A stretch of DNA of 64,000 nt, from assembly GCF_001620065.1 (NCBI RefSeq), contig NZ_LQGV01000001.1:372001-436000 (forward strand), given 5' to 3'. The stretch's first letter is position 1; each line of letters starts with the position of its first letter. Below the pieces are notes generated by a model that had not been told where the DNA came from, did not search any database, and saw nothing but the letters and a program-made list of their open reading frames with translations. This document shows positions 18,547 to 28,361 of the stretch, one piece after another. This DNA comes from Microbacterium sp. TNHR37B (GTDB lineage: Bacteria > Actinomycetota > Actinomycetes > Actinomycetales > Microbacteriaceae). The position numbers and the translations under genes were made by a program.

Positions 18547-19440
18547 TCACGGGAGGAAGTCGAGCACCCCGTCGGGGTACACGGGTTGGTTTCCGCGTCG
18601 GAGGTCCGCGACCGAGTGCCACGCCACGAATGTGTCGCTGTCCTGAACAGGGAGCCGGTCGCCGATCGGGAGGCGCTCCAGGTCTCGCGAGGCCACCTCG
18701 AACACGTGGACGATCTCGTGTCCGCGCCTTCCGTGCGCATCGAAGATGTTCTCTGTCACCGCCCGGAGAGTGGCGCTGTCCAGCGTCGCGCCGAGCTCCT
18801 CGGCGAACTCCCTGCGGATCGCTTCGGCGGCCCGCTCTCCGATCTCGATTCCTCCTCCGGGCATCCGGAGAAACCCCGCGTGGTGCGCAGTGGGCGGGTA
18901 CTCCTCCGCAAGGACGTGCCCGTCGTGCACGAGCAGGCCGACCACGATGCTACGAACACGTTCGGCCTGTCGGAGCTCGCCCGCGTACGCCTCGACGGCT
19001 CGCGTATACGCCGGAAGGTGGGGAGCGAGCGCACGGAGGGCGAGGCGCAGGGCCTCGGCGGGCTTGCCGTCGTCGTACAGAGCGAGCGAGCGGAACGCGG
19101 CGGCCGCATCGGCCAGCGGGTCATCGGCGCCGATGTCGCGCAGCACACTCAGCGCGGCCGAGGGCTCTCCGACGTTGCGCAGCGAGCTGGCGAGCTGGAT
19201 CCGGGCTTCGGTGCGGGCCCCACCCGCAAGGCCTCCGCCCAGCGCTTCGCGGTAGAGCGGGATGGCGCGGTCTTCCTCGCCGAGATAGTCGTGCAGCGAC
19301 GCGCGCTCGAACAGGGCGTCCGGATCGGTGGCGGCGCGCTCGACCAGGATCGCCTCGAGACGAGTCCACAGTCGCGCCGCATCCTGTCCCTCGGCGTCCC
19401 GCCAGAACGCTCCGATCCGGCCCTCCCACGTGTCGGACAT
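18547..19440 (-). CDS. TPR_5-like domain fused to a Nudix hydrolase
   Basis: 297 residues. The first 150 form a helical repeat region of the tetratricopeptide TPR_5 kind (ARIQLASSLRNVGEPSAALS, with ALFERASLHDYLGEEDRAI before it). The last 135 form a Nudix hydrolase with a complete box: G-x5-E-x7-REFAEELGA in GGGIEIGERAAEAIRREFAE. The Nudix part should hydrolyse a nucleoside diphosphate linked to another group; the substrate is unknown. I chose the ATG at 19440 because GGGAGG lies 9 nt upstream; an in-frame ATG at 19461 has no such site. It follows rarA by 29 nt on the same strand, so they may be co-transcribed. The fusion could give a protein-binding arm to the enzyme. Confidence 0.82.
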   Translation of the reverse strand: MSDTWEGRIGAFWRDAEGQDAARLWTRLEAILVERAATDPDALFERASLHDYLGEEDRAIPLYREALGGGLAGGARTEARIQLASSLRNVGEPSAALSVLRDIGADDPLADAAAAFRSLALYDDGKPAEALRLALRALAPHLPAYTRAVEAYAGELRQAERVRSIVVGLLVHDGHVLAEEYPPTAHHAGFLRMPGGGIEIGERAAEAIRREFAEELGATLDSATLRAVTENIFDAHGRRGHEIVHVFEVASRDLERLPIGDRLPVQDSDTFVAWHSVADLRRGNQPVYPDGVLDFLP

Positions 19441-19469
19441 CTGCTCACGCCTCCCGTCCATCGGCTTGT

Positions 19470-20813
19470 TCAGTCCCCCAGGATCTTCCGGATCTTCTCG
19501 AGCCGTGCGGCGATGTCACGCTCGAGTCCGCGGCCGGAGGGGCGGTAGTACTGGCGGTCGCGCAGTTCGTCAGGAAGATACTGCTGCGTCGCGACCCCTA
19601 CCTCGAGATCGTGGGGGTAGACATAGCCCTTGCCATGCCCCAACCGCTTCGCGCCCGGATAGTGGGCGTCTCGCAGATGAGGGGGCACCCGGCCGAAGCC
19701 GCCCGCCCGGACATCGGCGATCGCACGGTCGATCGCGGTGTAGGCGGCATTGGACTTCGCGGTGGTCGCCAGATACGCGGTCGCCTCGGCAAGGGGGATC
19801 CGTCCTTCCGGCATCCCGATGAAGGCGACGGCGTCGGCGGCGGCGACGGCGATCTGCAGTGCCTGGGGGTCGGCGAGGCCGATGTCCTCGGCCGCCGAGA
19901 TCACCAGGCGACGAGCGATGAAACGCGGATCCTCCCCCGCCTCGATCATGCGGGCGAGGTAGTGCATCGCTGCATCGACATCGGATCCACGGATCGACTT
20001 GATGAACGCACTGATGACGTCGTAATGCTCATCCCCCTGCTTGTCGTACCGCAGGAGCGCGCGGTCGACGGCTTGGGCGACGTGATCGGCCGTGATGACG
20101 GGAGGATCCTCCGCCGCGTCGGCATCGTCCTCGGTGGCGGGCGTCACCATCGCGGCGGCGGCCTCGAGCGACGTCAACGCGCGCCGCGCGTCACCCGATG
20201 CGAGATGCACGAGCGCGTCGCGGGCTTCCGGCGAGAGCGCCACGGCTCCCGCCAGACCCCGGGGATCGCTCACGGCGCGATCGATGAGACCGCCGAGGTC
20301 GGCGTCGGTCAGGGGCTGGAGCGTGAGCAGCAATGATCGGGAGAGCAGCGGCGAGATCACAGAGAACGACGGGTTCTCCGTCGTCGCTGCGATGAGGATC
20401 ACCCAGCCGTTCTCCACACCGGGAAGCAGCGCGTCCTGCTGGGCTTTGGTGAACCGGTGGATCTCATCGAGGAAGAGGATCGTCGAGGCGCCGTAGAGGT
20501 CACGCTGTGTCATCGCCTCCTGCATGACCTCGCGCACGTCGCGCACTCCGGCGGTCACGGCGGACAGCTCGACGAAGCGGCGTCCCGACGTCCGCGCGAT
20601 CGCTTGAGCGAGCGTCGTCTTGCCCGTGCCGGGCGGTCCCCAGAGGATGACGGAGACGGCGGAGCGGGTGGTCGTGCTCCCGTCGGCGAGGGCGACCAGG
20701 GGAGAGCCGGGACGCAGGAGATGGGCCTGACCGGCCACTTCGTCCAGTGACACGGGCCGCATGCGCACAGCCAGAGGCGTCTGCCCCGAGAACAGGGCGC
20801 TGGGGGTGGTCAC
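19470..20813 (-). CDS. rarA: replication-associated recombination protein A (RarA/MgsA AAA+ ATPase)
   Basis: AAA+ ATPase related to clamp-loader subunits and to eukaryotic WRNIP1, which acts at stalled replication forks. 447 residues with Walker A ([18 protein letters not shown], about 57-70), Walker B ([10 protein letters not shown]), a sensor 1 [12 protein letters not shown], and the C-terminal tetramerisation region with [17 protein letters not shown] and [18 protein letters not shown]. The start is a GTG at 20813, with a TAGCCT -10 box six bases upstream, so the mRNA is probably leaderless. Confidence 0.95.
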   Translation of the reverse strand: MTTPSALFSGQTPLAVRMRPVSLDEVAGQAHLLRPGSPLVALADGSTTTRSAVSVILWGPPGTGKTTLAQAIARTSGRRFVELSAVTAGVRDVREVMQEAMTQRDLYGASTILFLDEIHRFTKAQQDALLPGVENGWVILIAATTENPSFSVISPLLSRSLLLTLQPLTDADLGGLIDRAVSDPRGLAGAVALSPEARDALVHLASGDARRALTSLEAAAAMVTPATEDDADAAEDPPVITADHVAQAVDRALLRYDKQGDEHYDVISAFIKSIRGSDVDAAMHYLARMIEAGEDPRFIARRLVISAAEDIGLADPQALQIAVAAADAVAFIGMPEGRIPLAEATAYLATTAKSNAAYTAIDRAIADVRAGGFGRVPPHLRDAHYPGAKRLGHGKGYVYPHDLEVGVATQQYLPDELRDRQYYRPSGRGLERDIAARLEKIRKILGD

Positions 20814-20819
20814 CGATAC

Positions 20820-20825
20820 AGGCTA
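20820..20825 (-). promoter_or_regulatory. leaderless -10 box of rarA
   Basis: TAGCCT on the minus strand, ending 6 nt before the GTG start codon. The distance places transcription start at the start codon itself. Confidence 0.5.
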
Positions 20826-20919
20826 GCCGCGGTCACCGACGCCGGCCGCGTTTGTCGCCCGCGGCAGGCTCCCCGTAGGCTTTCCCTGCCCCGGGCGTCC
20901 GGGAATCGAGGGAGGTCCT

Positions 20920-21225
20920 GTGGCTCTGGGGTCGGGAAAGAAAGGTGCGCGCGACGCGCGCGCCGCACGTGAGCGCGCGCGTCTCTACCAGGCGCGTCAA
21001 GAGTTCCAGGCCTCGATCGTCCGGCGCCGTCGCCGCGACAACCTCTGGGCCGGGGTCGCCGGTGGCGCGCTCATCCTCGCGGTGATCGGTGGTCAGGTCG
21101 CGTACTACACGCTGGGCCCCGGTCAGCCCGAACCCGTGCCGACTCCGACTCCGACCGTCGGTTCCCCGGTGCCGAGCGACACGCCGGCGCCCAGTGACAG
21201 CCCGACGCCCACTCCCACTCCCTGA
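20920..21225 (+). CDS. small single-pass membrane protein with Pro/Thr-rich tail
   Basis: 101 residues. A basic N-terminal region (KKGARDARAARERARLYQ) precedes one transmembrane helix at about residues 42-62 (WAGVAGGALILAVIGGQVAY) and an extracellular tail of Pro, Thr and Ser repeats (TPTPT, SDTPAPSDSPTPTPTP). By the positive-inside rule the basic part faces the cytosol. The GTG start has GGGAGG 4 nt upstream, and a TAGGCT -10 box is at 20876-20881. Unknown function. The same orientation as the DUF349 gene 68 nt downstream may mean they work together. Confidence 0.7.
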   Translation: MALGSGKKGARDARAARERARLYQARQEFQASIVRRRRRDNLWAGVAGGALILAVIGGQVAYYTLGPGQPEPVPTPTPTVGSPVPSDTPAPSDSPTPTPTP

Positions 21226-21226
21226 C

Positions 21227-21249
21227 GGCTGCCGTATAGGCTGGCAGCC
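21227..21249 (+). promoter_or_regulatory. hairpin enclosing a -10 box before the DUF349 gene
   Basis: Arms GGCTGCC (21227-21233) and GGCAGCC (21243-21249) enclose TATAGGCT, in which TAGGCT at 21237-21242 is a TANNNT -10 candidate. The site could end the upstream transcript, start the DUF349 transcript about 40 nt before its GTG, or be a palindromic operator across its promoter. Confidence 0.4.
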
Positions 21250-21292
21250 GACCGAACCCCCAGGCGGCGTGTGCCGCGACGAGGTGCTACCC

Positions 21293-22654
21293 GTGACTTC
21301 CGCTTCCCCTGACTCCGCATCGAACGACACCCCGCTCGAGCAGTCATCCTCCCCCGTCCCGACCCCCGCCACCATTCCGGTCCCGCGGCCGCCGGCAGGG
21401 TCCCCGCGACCCGCCGCCGTGTCGGCTCCGAGTGAGACCTGGGGGCGCGTCGATGACGACGGAACCGTGTCGGTGCGCGAGGGCGACGAATGGCGCGTCG
21501 TCGGACAGTACCCCGACGGCACACCTGCCGAGGCGCTCGCGTACTTCGAGCGCAAATACGTCGACCTCGCCGGCGAGGTGACCCTGCTGGAGGTCCGTCA
21601 CCGTCGCGGTGGCGCGTCGGCGTCGGATCTGCGATCGACCCTCCAGGCGGTTCGGGAACGGGTCGTCGGTGCCGCTGCGGTCGGAGACTTGGCGGCCCTC
21701 GGGGCGCGACTCGACGCGCTCGACGGCGCGCTGAGCGAAGCATCGGCCGAAGAGGCCCAGGCGCAGCGCGAGGCGGTGGATGCGGCCATCGCCGAACGCA
21801 CCGCGCTCGTCGAGCAGATGGAGGCGATCGCGGCGCGCGATCCCCGCTCGATCCAGTGGAAGCAGACCACCGCCGATGTCTCGGCCCTTTTCGAGCAGTG
21901 GCAGTCCCACCAGAGCGCGGGGCCGCGCCTGCCGAAGTCGGTGGGACAGCAGCTGTGGAAGCGGTTCCGTGACGCTCGTGCGATCGTCGACAAGAACCGT
22001 CGTGAGTTCTACGCCGCCCTCGACGAGACCCACAAGTCGGCCCGCGACGCCAAGGCCGCGCTCGTGGAGCGTGCAGAGGCTCTCGCGCCGCAAGGCGAAG
22101 ACGGCATCGTCGCCTATCGCGGGCTCCTCGATCAGTGGAAGCGCGCGGGACGGGCCGGCAAGAAGGCAGACGATGCCCTCTGGGCGCGCTTCAAGGCAGC
22201 CGGTGACGCGCTGTACGCGGCTCGTGCCGAACGCGAGGAAGCCGACGCCGAGGCGTCGCGGGAGAAGATCGAGGCCAAGAAGCAGCTCCTCGCCGAGGCC
22301 GCGGGCATCCCGCGGGAGAAGGACACCGCCAAGGCGCGCGCGCTCCTCACGGGCATCCAGCGGCGCTGGGACGAGATCGGCCGCATCTTCCCGCGCGAGG
22401 CCGAGCGGAGCCTCGATGACGACCTGCGCAAGATCGAGCAGTCCGTGAAGGCTCGCGAGGACGCGGATTGGAAGAGCAACAACCCCGAGACCAAGGCGCG
22501 TCAGAACGACATGACGCAGCAGTTGCACGATGCGATCTCCAAGCTCGAGGAGGAGCTCGCCGCCGCCGTGGCCTCGAAGGACAAGCGCAAGATCGCCCAG
22601 GCCGAGGAGGCGCTCGAGGCGCGGAAGGCGTGGTTGCGGGCGCTCGGCGGCTGA
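21293..22654 (+). CDS. DUF349 domain-containing protein
   Basis: 453 residues. A low-complexity Ser/Pro/Thr/Ala-rich start of about 50 residues is followed by SETWGRVDDDGTVSVREGDEWRVVG and then a long, highly charged helical region with repeated DUF349 units (QWKQTTADVSALFEQWQ, KRFRDARAIVDKNRREFYA, YRGLLDQWKRAGRAGKKADD, ARFKAAGDALYAARAER). The coiled-coil character is clear from the E/K/A periodicity. The family is common in actinobacteria and its function is not firmly known. The GTG at 21293 has GAGGTG about 7 nt upstream; the frame extends further but that part is non-coding in character. Confidence 0.9.
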   Translation: MTSASPDSASNDTPLEQSSSPVPTPATIPVPRPPAGSPRPAAVSAPSETWGRVDDDGTVSVREGDEWRVVGQYPDGTPAEALAYFERKYVDLAGEVTLLEVRHRRGGASASDLRSTLQAVRERVVGAAAVGDLAALGARLDALDGALSEASAEEAQAQREAVDAAIAERTALVEQMEAIAARDPRSIQWKQTTADVSALFEQWQSHQSAGPRLPKSVGQQLWKRFRDARAIVDKNRREFYAALDETHKSARDAKAALVERAEALAPQGEDGIVAYRGLLDQWKRAGRAGKKADDALWARFKAAGDALYAARAEREEADAEASREKIEAKKQLLAEAAGIPREKDTAKARALLTGIQRRWDEIGRIFPREAERSLDDDLRKIEQSVKAREDADWKSNNPETKARQNDMTQQLHDAISKLEEELAAAVASKDKRKIAQAEEALEARKAWLRALGG

Positions 22655-22742
22655 CCCTCCCCGGAGGCGGCACCGGACGGACTGTCCACAGTCCGCGCCA
22701 CGACGACGTCTCCCCGGGTCCCGCGTACGCCAGAGTCGAGGG

Positions 22743-23297
22743 GTGATTTCCCCTTTCCTCTACTACTGCGGAGACCGCCTCAGTCATGCCGAGCTGATGT
22801 CGGCGCGACTCGACGGCGATGTCGTCGAGATCGGAGAGGCCTACATGCCGGCCGATGCGGTGGAGACGGCGGAGATCCGGGCGGGCTCGCTCCGCGACCT
22901 CGCCGGTGAGAATCTCGCTCTCACACACGAGTCGGCAGCATGGGTCTACGGGGCTCTGGATGATCCGCCCCAGCGGCACAGCATCCAGCGGTACGCGCCG
23001 ACGCGTCCTCACCACATCCTCGACGCGCGGGTCCGTTACCGCGATGTCCGCCTTCCCGCGGCCGACGGTCGCGTCTTGGCCGGGGTGATCGTCAGTACCC
23101 CGGTGCGCACGGTGATCGACCTCCTCCGCGACCGTGTCATCCGCGACGGTGCGAGCACCACCACGGTCGAGGGGCTGCTGCGTGGCGATGCAACCCTCGC
23201 GGCGGCCGCCATCGAGTGGAGCGTCCACTCGGCGCCACTGCCGCACAAGCGAGCTGCGGTGGCGTTCCTGCGGGAATGGGAGCTCAGGAAGACGTGA
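22743..23297 (+). CDS. AbiEi-like antitoxin-family protein, orphan
   Basis: 184 residues from the GTG at 22743. The layout matches the actinobacterial AbiEi-type antitoxin family: [17 protein letters not shown] (the SHESAAxxxG region) at about residue 60, and [16 protein letters not shown] (the TxPxRTVxDL region) at about 120. I do not see a clear N-terminal winged helix. No AbiEii-type nucleotidyltransferase toxin gene is next to it, so if it is a type IV antitoxin relative it is an orphan. Its last 14 bases overlap the end of rel on the other strand. The ribosome binding site is poor (GAGGG directly before the GTG), so the ATG at 22797 is a possible alternative start. Confidence 0.55.
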   Translation: MISPFLYYCGDRLSHAELMSARLDGDVVEIGEAYMPADAVETAEIRAGSLRDLAGENLALTHESAAWVYGALDDPPQRHSIQRYAPTRPHHILDARVRYRDVRLPAADGRVLAGVIVSTPVRTVIDLLRDRVIRDGASTTTVEGLLRGDATLAAAAIEWSVHSAPLPHKRAAVAFLREWELRKT

Positions 23298-25548
23298 CGC
23301 GATAGACGTCGTAGACGGCGTCGATCCGGCGCACCGCGTTGAGCACCCTGTCCAGGTGCACGATGTCGCCCATTTCGAAGACGTAACGGCTGAGGGCGAG
23401 GCGATCATTGTTGGTCTGCACCGACGCCGAGAGGATGTTCACGTGGTGCTCGCTGAGTACCCGGGTGATGTCGCTCAGCAGCCCCGAACGGTCCAAGGCC
23501 TCCACCTGGATGTGGACGAGGAAGACGCTCTTGGTCGTGGGCGCCCAGGACACCTCGATCATCCGCTCGGGATCGTCTTTGAGCGAGCGCACGTTCGTGC
23601 AGTCGGCCCGGTGGACCGACACACCGCTCCCCCGTGTCACGAACCCGACGATCTCGTCGCCGGGCACCGGAGTGCAGCACTTCGCGAGCTTGACGAGGAT
23701 GTCGGGCGCTCCGCGGACGAGGACGCCCGAGTCGCCTCCTCGCGGGGCCCGGGAACGTCCCACGGGCGGAAGATCGATCGGCCCCGTCGAGGTGTCTTCT
23801 TGCGCGCCGACGAGCGCGGTGACCTTCTCGATCACCGATTGCGTCGAGACGTGCCCCTCACCGACGGCGGCGTACAGGGCGGTCACGTCCTCGTAGCGGA
23901 GCTGATGGGCGACTTCGGTGAACGAGTCCTGGCTCATCAGTCGCTGCAGCGGCAGGTTCTGACGACGCATCGCGCGCGCGATGGCATCCTTGCCCTGGTC
24001 GACGGCCTCCTCGCGCCGTTCCTTGGTGAACCATCCGCGGATCTTGCTGCGCGCTCGCGTGGACTTGACGAAGCCGAGCCAGTCCTGGCTGGGACCGGCG
24101 TCGGGGTTCTTCGACGTGAAGACCTCGACGACATCGCCCGAGTGCAGTTCGGACTCGAGGGGCACAAGGCGTCCGTTGACTTTGGCGCCCATCGTCCGGT
24201 GGCCCACCTCGGTGTGCACCGCGTAGGCGAAGTCGACAGGCGTGCCGCCCGCGGGAAGCCCGATCACCCGGCCCTTCGGCGTGAAGACGTAGACCTCCTT
24301 CGCCCCGATCTCGAAGCGGAGGGAGTCGAGGAACTCGCCCGGGTCGGCGGTCTCGGCCTGCCAGTCCGAGATGTGCGCGAGCCACGCCATGTCGGTGTCG
24401 AGGGCCTTCTCGCCCGTCTTTCCGCCATTGACGCGTTCCTTGTACTTCCAGTGCGCCGCGACCCCGTACTCCGCCTGCTGGTGCATCTCGTTCGTGCGGA
24501 TCTGGATCTCGACCGTGCGTCCTCCCGGCCCGATCACGGTCGTGTGCAGCGACTGGTACAGGTTGAACTTGGGTGTGGCGATGTAGTCCTTGAAGCGGCC
24601 CGGAAGGGGCGTCCACCGGGCGTGGATCGCGCCGAGCACCGCGTAGCAGTCGCGGACGGTGCCCACGAGCACCCGGATGCCGATGAGGTCGTAGATGTCG
24701 TCGAACTCGCGGCCACGCACGACCATCTTCTGGTACACGGAGTAAAGCTGCTTCGGCCGGCCCATGATCCGGCCCCGGATGCGCAGATCGCGCAGATCCG
24801 CCTCGACCGCGTCGATCACCGTCTGCACGTACTGCTCGCGTTGCGGCGTGCGTTGCTTGACGAGGCTGTCGATCTCGACATAGAGCTTGGGGTGGAGCAC
24901 GGCGAACGAGAGGTCCTCGAGCTCGCTCTTGATCGCCTGGATTCCGAGTCGATGCGCCAGCGGCGCGTAGATCTCGAGAGTCTCCGTCGCTTTCTTGGCC
25001 GCCTTCTCGGGCGGTACGAAGCCCCACGTCCGCGCGTTGTGCAGCCGGTCGGCGAGCTTGATCAGAAGCACCCGGATGTCCTTGGACATCGCGACGATCA
25101 TCTTGCGGACGGTCTCGGCCTGGGCGGCGTCACCGTACTTGACTTTGTCGAGCTTGGTGACGCCGTCGACGAGCATGGCCACCTCGTCGCCGAACTCGGC
25201 GCGGAGCCGGTCGAGCCCGTAGTCGGTGTCTTCGACGGTGTCGTGCAGCAGGGCGGCCGCGATCGCGCGCGGACCGAGCCCGAGGTCGGCGAGGATCTGT
25301 GCGACGGCCAGCGGATGGGTGATGTAGGGCTCGCCGCTCTGGCGCTTCTGTGAGGAGTGGGCCGCGGCGGCCACCTGATAGGCGCGCTCGATGATCGCGA
25401 GATCACCCTTCGGGTGATGTGTCCGCACCGTGCGGATGAGTTGCTCGACCCCGTTGCGCGACGGCGCCCGCGAGAACAGGCGCGGCACGAGCCGGCGGAG
25501 CGAGCTCTGGGGAGGGTTCTGCGCCGATGAGGAGACCGTCTCGGTCAT
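23284..25548 (-). CDS. rel: bifunctional (p)ppGpp synthetase/hydrolase
   Basis: Long RelA/SpoT homologue, 754 residues. The N-terminal hydrolase domain has an intact HD motif ([12 protein letters not shown], about residue 100). The synthetase domain has [14 protein letters not shown] and [19 protein letters not shown], and the RFKD motif marks the bifunctional Rel type. TGS ([20 protein letters not shown]), helical, zinc-finger and C-terminal ACT regions follow. It is the usual single Rel of actinobacteria. A canonical GGAGGTGACTCG precedes the ATG, with TAGGAT as a possible -10. It lies downstream of the yajC-secD-secF genes on the same strand. Confidence 0.96.
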   Translation of the reverse strand: MTETVSSSAQNPPQSSLRRLVPRLFSRAPSRNGVEQLIRTVRTHHPKGDLAIIERAYQVAAAAHSSQKRQSGEPYITHPLAVAQILADLGLGPRAIAAALLHDTVEDTDYGLDRLRAEFGDEVAMLVDGVTKLDKVKYGDAAQAETVRKMIVAMSKDIRVLLIKLADRLHNARTWGFVPPEKAAKKATETLEIYAPLAHRLGIQAIKSELEDLSFAVLHPKLYVEIDSLVKQRTPQREQYVQTVIDAVEADLRDLRIRGRIMGRPKQLYSVYQKMVVRGREFDDIYDLIGIRVLVGTVRDCYAVLGAIHARWTPLPGRFKDYIATPKFNLYQSLHTTVIGPGGRTVEIQIRTNEMHQQAEYGVAAHWKYKERVNGGKTGEKALDTDMAWLAHISDWQAETADPGEFLDSLRFEIGAKEVYVFTPKGRVIGLPAGGTPVDFAYAVHTEVGHRTMGAKVNGRLVPLESELHSGDVVEVFTSKNPDAGPSQDWLGFVKSTRARSKIRGWFTKERREEAVDQGKDAIARAMRRQNLPLQRLMSQDSFTEVAHQLRYEDVTALYAAVGEGHVSTQSVIEKVTALVGAQEDTSTGPIDLPPVGRSRAPRGGDSGVLVRGAPDILVKLAKCCTPVPGDEIVGFVTRGSGVSVHRADCTNVRSLKDDPERMIEVSWAPTTKSVFLVHIQVEALDRSGLLSDITRVLSEHHVNILSASVQTNNDRLALSRYVFEMGDIVHLDRVLNAVRRIDAVYDVYRVTSS

Positions 25549-25602
25549 CGAGTCACCTCCGCCGCTTCAGAATCCACTCATCCTACGCTCGTGAGAACCG
25601 GG

Positions 25603-26592
25603 TCAGGCCGCCGCGAGAGCCTTCTCGCGCGCCGCCAGAACGCGGGCATCCCGCTCCTTGATCTCGGTCTCGTTCTCCCTCATCAGCGAGAACAGAGGAG
25701 CCGCGACGAAGAGGGTCGAGTAGGCCGCCACGATCGTTCCGACGAAGATCGACAGGGAGATGTCGGTGAGGGTCTGCGCTCCGAGCCACAACGCGCCGAT
25801 GAACAGGATCGCCCCGGTGGGAAGAGCCGCCACGACGGTCGTGTTGATCGAGCGCACCAGGGTCTGGTTGACCGCGAGGTTGACCGATTCGCCGAAGGTG
25901 CGTCCCGACTTCTCGCCGTCCTCGCGCGTGTTCTCCCGGACCTTGTCGAACACGACGGTGGTGTCGTAGAGCGAATAGGACAGGATCGTGAGGAACCCGA
26001 TCACCGCCGCCGGCGAGATCTCGAATCCGAAGACCGCGTAGACGCCGACCGTGATGACGAGGACGTCGACGAGGCCGATGATCGCCGCGACCGACATCTT
26101 CCACGTGCGGAAGTAGATCGCGAGGATGAGGAAGGTGAGCGCGAGGAAGATCGCGAGTCCCCACAGCGACTGACGGGTGACGTCCTGTCCCCAGCTGGGG
26201 CCGATGAAGGACGAGCTGACCTTGGACTCGGCGACCTTGTACGCCTCCGCGAGCGCTGTCGTGACCTCGCGCGTCTCGGCGTCGGTCATCTGATCGGTCT
26301 GCACGCGGACGGCGTCGTCGCCGATCGTGGTGACCTTGGTCGTGGAGCCGGGGACGACCGACTGCACGGCTGTCGTCGCGAGGGTCTGGTCGGGAGCGGT
26401 CACGCCGCTCACCGTGAACTGTGATCCCCCGGTGAACTCGATCGAGAACTGGATCGGCCGGAAGACGGGCACGAGCGCGGCTCCGATGACGAGCACGGCG
26501 GCGATGACGAACCACAGCCGACGCCGACCGACGAAGGGGAAGGAGGTCTTCCCCGTGTAGAGGTCGTTACCGAATTCGTTCATGGAGCGCAT
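25603..26592 (-). CDS. secF: protein translocase subunit SecF
   Basis: Inner-membrane partner of SecD that uses the proton gradient to drive late steps of Sec export. 329 residues with six expected membrane segments, the first at GRRRLWFVIAAVLVIGAALV, the FSIEFTGGSQF motif in the periplasmic part, and YSLYDTTVVFDKVREN, which is diagnostic of SecF. The ATG overlaps the secD stop by one base, so the two are coupled. The ATG three codons in (MNEFG) is a possible alternative start. Confidence 0.96.
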   Translation of the reverse strand: MRSMNEFGNDLYTGKTSFPFVGRRRLWFVIAAVLVIGAALVPVFRPIQFSIEFTGGSQFTVSGVTAPDQTLATTAVQSVVPGSTTKVTTIGDDAVRVQTDQMTDAETREVTTALAEAYKVAESKVSSSFIGPSWGQDVTRQSLWGLAIFLALTFLILAIYFRTWKMSVAAIIGLVDVLVITVGVYAVFGFEISPAAVIGFLTILSYSLYDTTVVFDKVRENTREDGEKSGRTFGESVNLAVNQTLVRSINTTVVAALPTGAILFIGALWLGAQTLTDISLSIFVGTIVAAYSTLFVAAPLFSLMRENETEIKERDARVLAAREKALAAA

Positions 26593-28325
26593 CAGTCGTC
26601 TCCCTCCGTCGTGGAGCGGCTATCCGCGGACTGCTGGGCGAGCTTTCGCTCGGCGATGGTCTGTCGACGTTCGGCCTCGCCGCGTGAGCGCGACGCCCGA
26701 CGCTGAGCGGCACTCCGGCCGCCGGCCTCCACGGGCGAGCGGAACTGTGCACGGCCGCGATAGACGGCTCCGAGCGCCTCCGGGTCGAGCCCCGACAAGC
26801 GGTGCCCGCCGCCGAAGAAGCGTGTGCGTGCGAGGAGCTGCAGCACCGGGTGGGTGAACCAGATGAAGATCAGGATGTCGATCAGGGTCGTGAGGCCGAG
26901 CGTGAAGGCGAAGCCCTTCACGGTCGCGTCCGCGAGGATGTAGAGCACGACGGCCGCGAGGATGTTGATCGACTTCGAGATGTAGATGGTCCGCTTGGCG
27001 CGGCCCCAGCCGTCCTCGACGGCACCCGTGATCGACTTGCCGTCACGGAGCTCGTCTCGGATGCGTTCGAAGTACACGATGAACGAGTCGGCGGTGAAGC
27101 CGATCGTCACGATGAGGCCCGCGACGCCGGCGAGCGACAGGCGGAAGCCCATGCGCCACGCCAGGATGCACAGGGTGATGTAGGTCAGGACGCCCATCAC
27201 GGCGAGCGACGCGATGATGACGAAGCCCAGGGCGCGATAGACCACGAGCGAATAGACCGCGACGAGCGCCAGCCCGATGAGGCCGGCGATCAGGCCGATC
27301 TGCAGCTGCTGCGAGCCGAGCGTCGCGGAGATGGAGTTCGAGCTCTGCACCTCGAAGCTCAGCGGCAGCGCGCCGTACTTGAGCTGGTCGGCGAGGGTCT
27401 TCGACGTCTCCTGCGTGAAGTTCCCGGTGATCTGCGGCTTGCCGTCGAGGATGACGGCGTTCATCGACGGCGCCGACAGCACACTGCCGTCCAGCACGAA
27501 CGCGAACTGGTTCCGCGGCGCGGTCTCGCCGAACAGACGCTGGCTGATCTTGCCGAAGACCTCGGTGCCCTTGGCGTCGAAGACGATGTTGACGGCCCAC
27601 TGGTTGTTCTGCGTGTTGAGGCCGTTGGTGGCGTCGGAGATCGACGAGCCGTCGAGCTCCACGGGACCCAGGATGTACTTCGCCGTCCGCGTGTCGTCAC
27701 ACGTGATGAGCGGCTGGTCGGCCGGCTCGTTGGCGGGGTCGTTCGCGGCGTCCTCACAGTTGTAGGCGAGGAACTTCGCCTGCAGCTCGTCGGTGATCCA
27801 GCTCGGGTCGCTGCCGTTGGTGGGCGCGGCGGTCGGGGTCGCGTTGAGCGTCGCAGCGGGGCTCGGGTACGGCGTCTCCTTGCCGTCCTCGCCCACGAAA
27901 GAGGTCGCGGGGTTGCCGGTGAAGAGCACGGCGCGCAGCTGCAGCTGCGCGGACGACTGGATGCGGTTGCGCGTCTCCTCGTCGGCGGGTCCGGGCACCT
28001 GCACCACGATCTGGTTGCCGGCCTGCGTCGTGATGTCGGCCTCGCCGACACCGGAGGCGTCGACCCGCTGACGGATGATCGATGCCGCCTGGTTCATCTG
28101 CTCCGCCGAGGGCTGCGCGCCGTCCGGCGTCTTCGCCGCCAGGATGATCTGCGTCCCTCCCTGGAGGTCGAGCGCGAGCTCGGGCGCCCAGGAGCTGGCG
28201 GGGTTGCCTTCCGCGTCGGTGAAGGCGAACACGCCGAGGGCGTTGATGCCGAACAGGAGCGCAGTGAGCACCAGCAGGCTGGTCAGGGCGCGCCAGGCAT
28301 GTCTGACGGGAGTGGGAGCGGCCAC
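26592..28325 (-). CDS. secD: protein translocase subunit SecD
   Basis: 577 residues. First membrane helix near residue 14 (SLLVLTALLFGINALGVFAF), then the P1 head with LALDLQGGTQIILAAK and RQRVDASGVGEADITTQ, and a central Ser/Thr/Pro-rich insert. The C-terminal bundle of five helices carries GLIVTIGFTADSFIVYFERI with the conserved charged residues used in proton movement. A C-terminal cytosolic tail of about 80 residues rich in Arg and Ala is longer than in E. coli. GTG start with AAGGA about 8 nt upstream. Second gene of yajC-secD-secF. Confidence 0.96.
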   Translation of the reverse strand: MAAPTPVRHAWRALTSLLVLTALLFGINALGVFAFTDAEGNPASSWAPELALDLQGGTQIILAAKTPDGAQPSAEQMNQAASIIRQRVDASGVGEADITTQAGNQIVVQVPGPADEETRNRIQSSAQLQLRAVLFTGNPATSFVGEDGKETPYPSPAATLNATPTAAPTNGSDPSWITDELQAKFLAYNCEDAANDPANEPADQPLITCDDTRTAKYILGPVELDGSSISDATNGLNTQNNQWAVNIVFDAKGTEVFGKISQRLFGETAPRNQFAFVLDGSVLSAPSMNAVILDGKPQITGNFTQETSKTLADQLKYGALPLSFEVQSSNSISATLGSQQLQIGLIAGLIGLALVAVYSLVVYRALGFVIIASLAVMGVLTYITLCILAWRMGFRLSLAGVAGLIVTIGFTADSFIVYFERIRDELRDGKSITGAVEDGWGRAKRTIYISKSINILAAVVLYILADATVKGFAFTLGLTTLIDILIFIWFTHPVLQLLARTRFFGGGHRLSGLDPEALGAVYRGRAQFRSPVEAGGRSAAQRRASRSRGEAERRQTIAERKLAQQSADSRSTTEGDD

Positions 28326-28361
28326 GGAAGGTCCTTCGGGATGAACGACGGTGGAGGACGA

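Noticed and set aside
21160-21225. Repeat of Pro/Thr codons in the small membrane protein as a tandem DNA repeat
   Set aside because: The unit ACTCC/GACTCC varies and the stretch is short. It is simply low-complexity coding sequence for a Pro/Thr tail.
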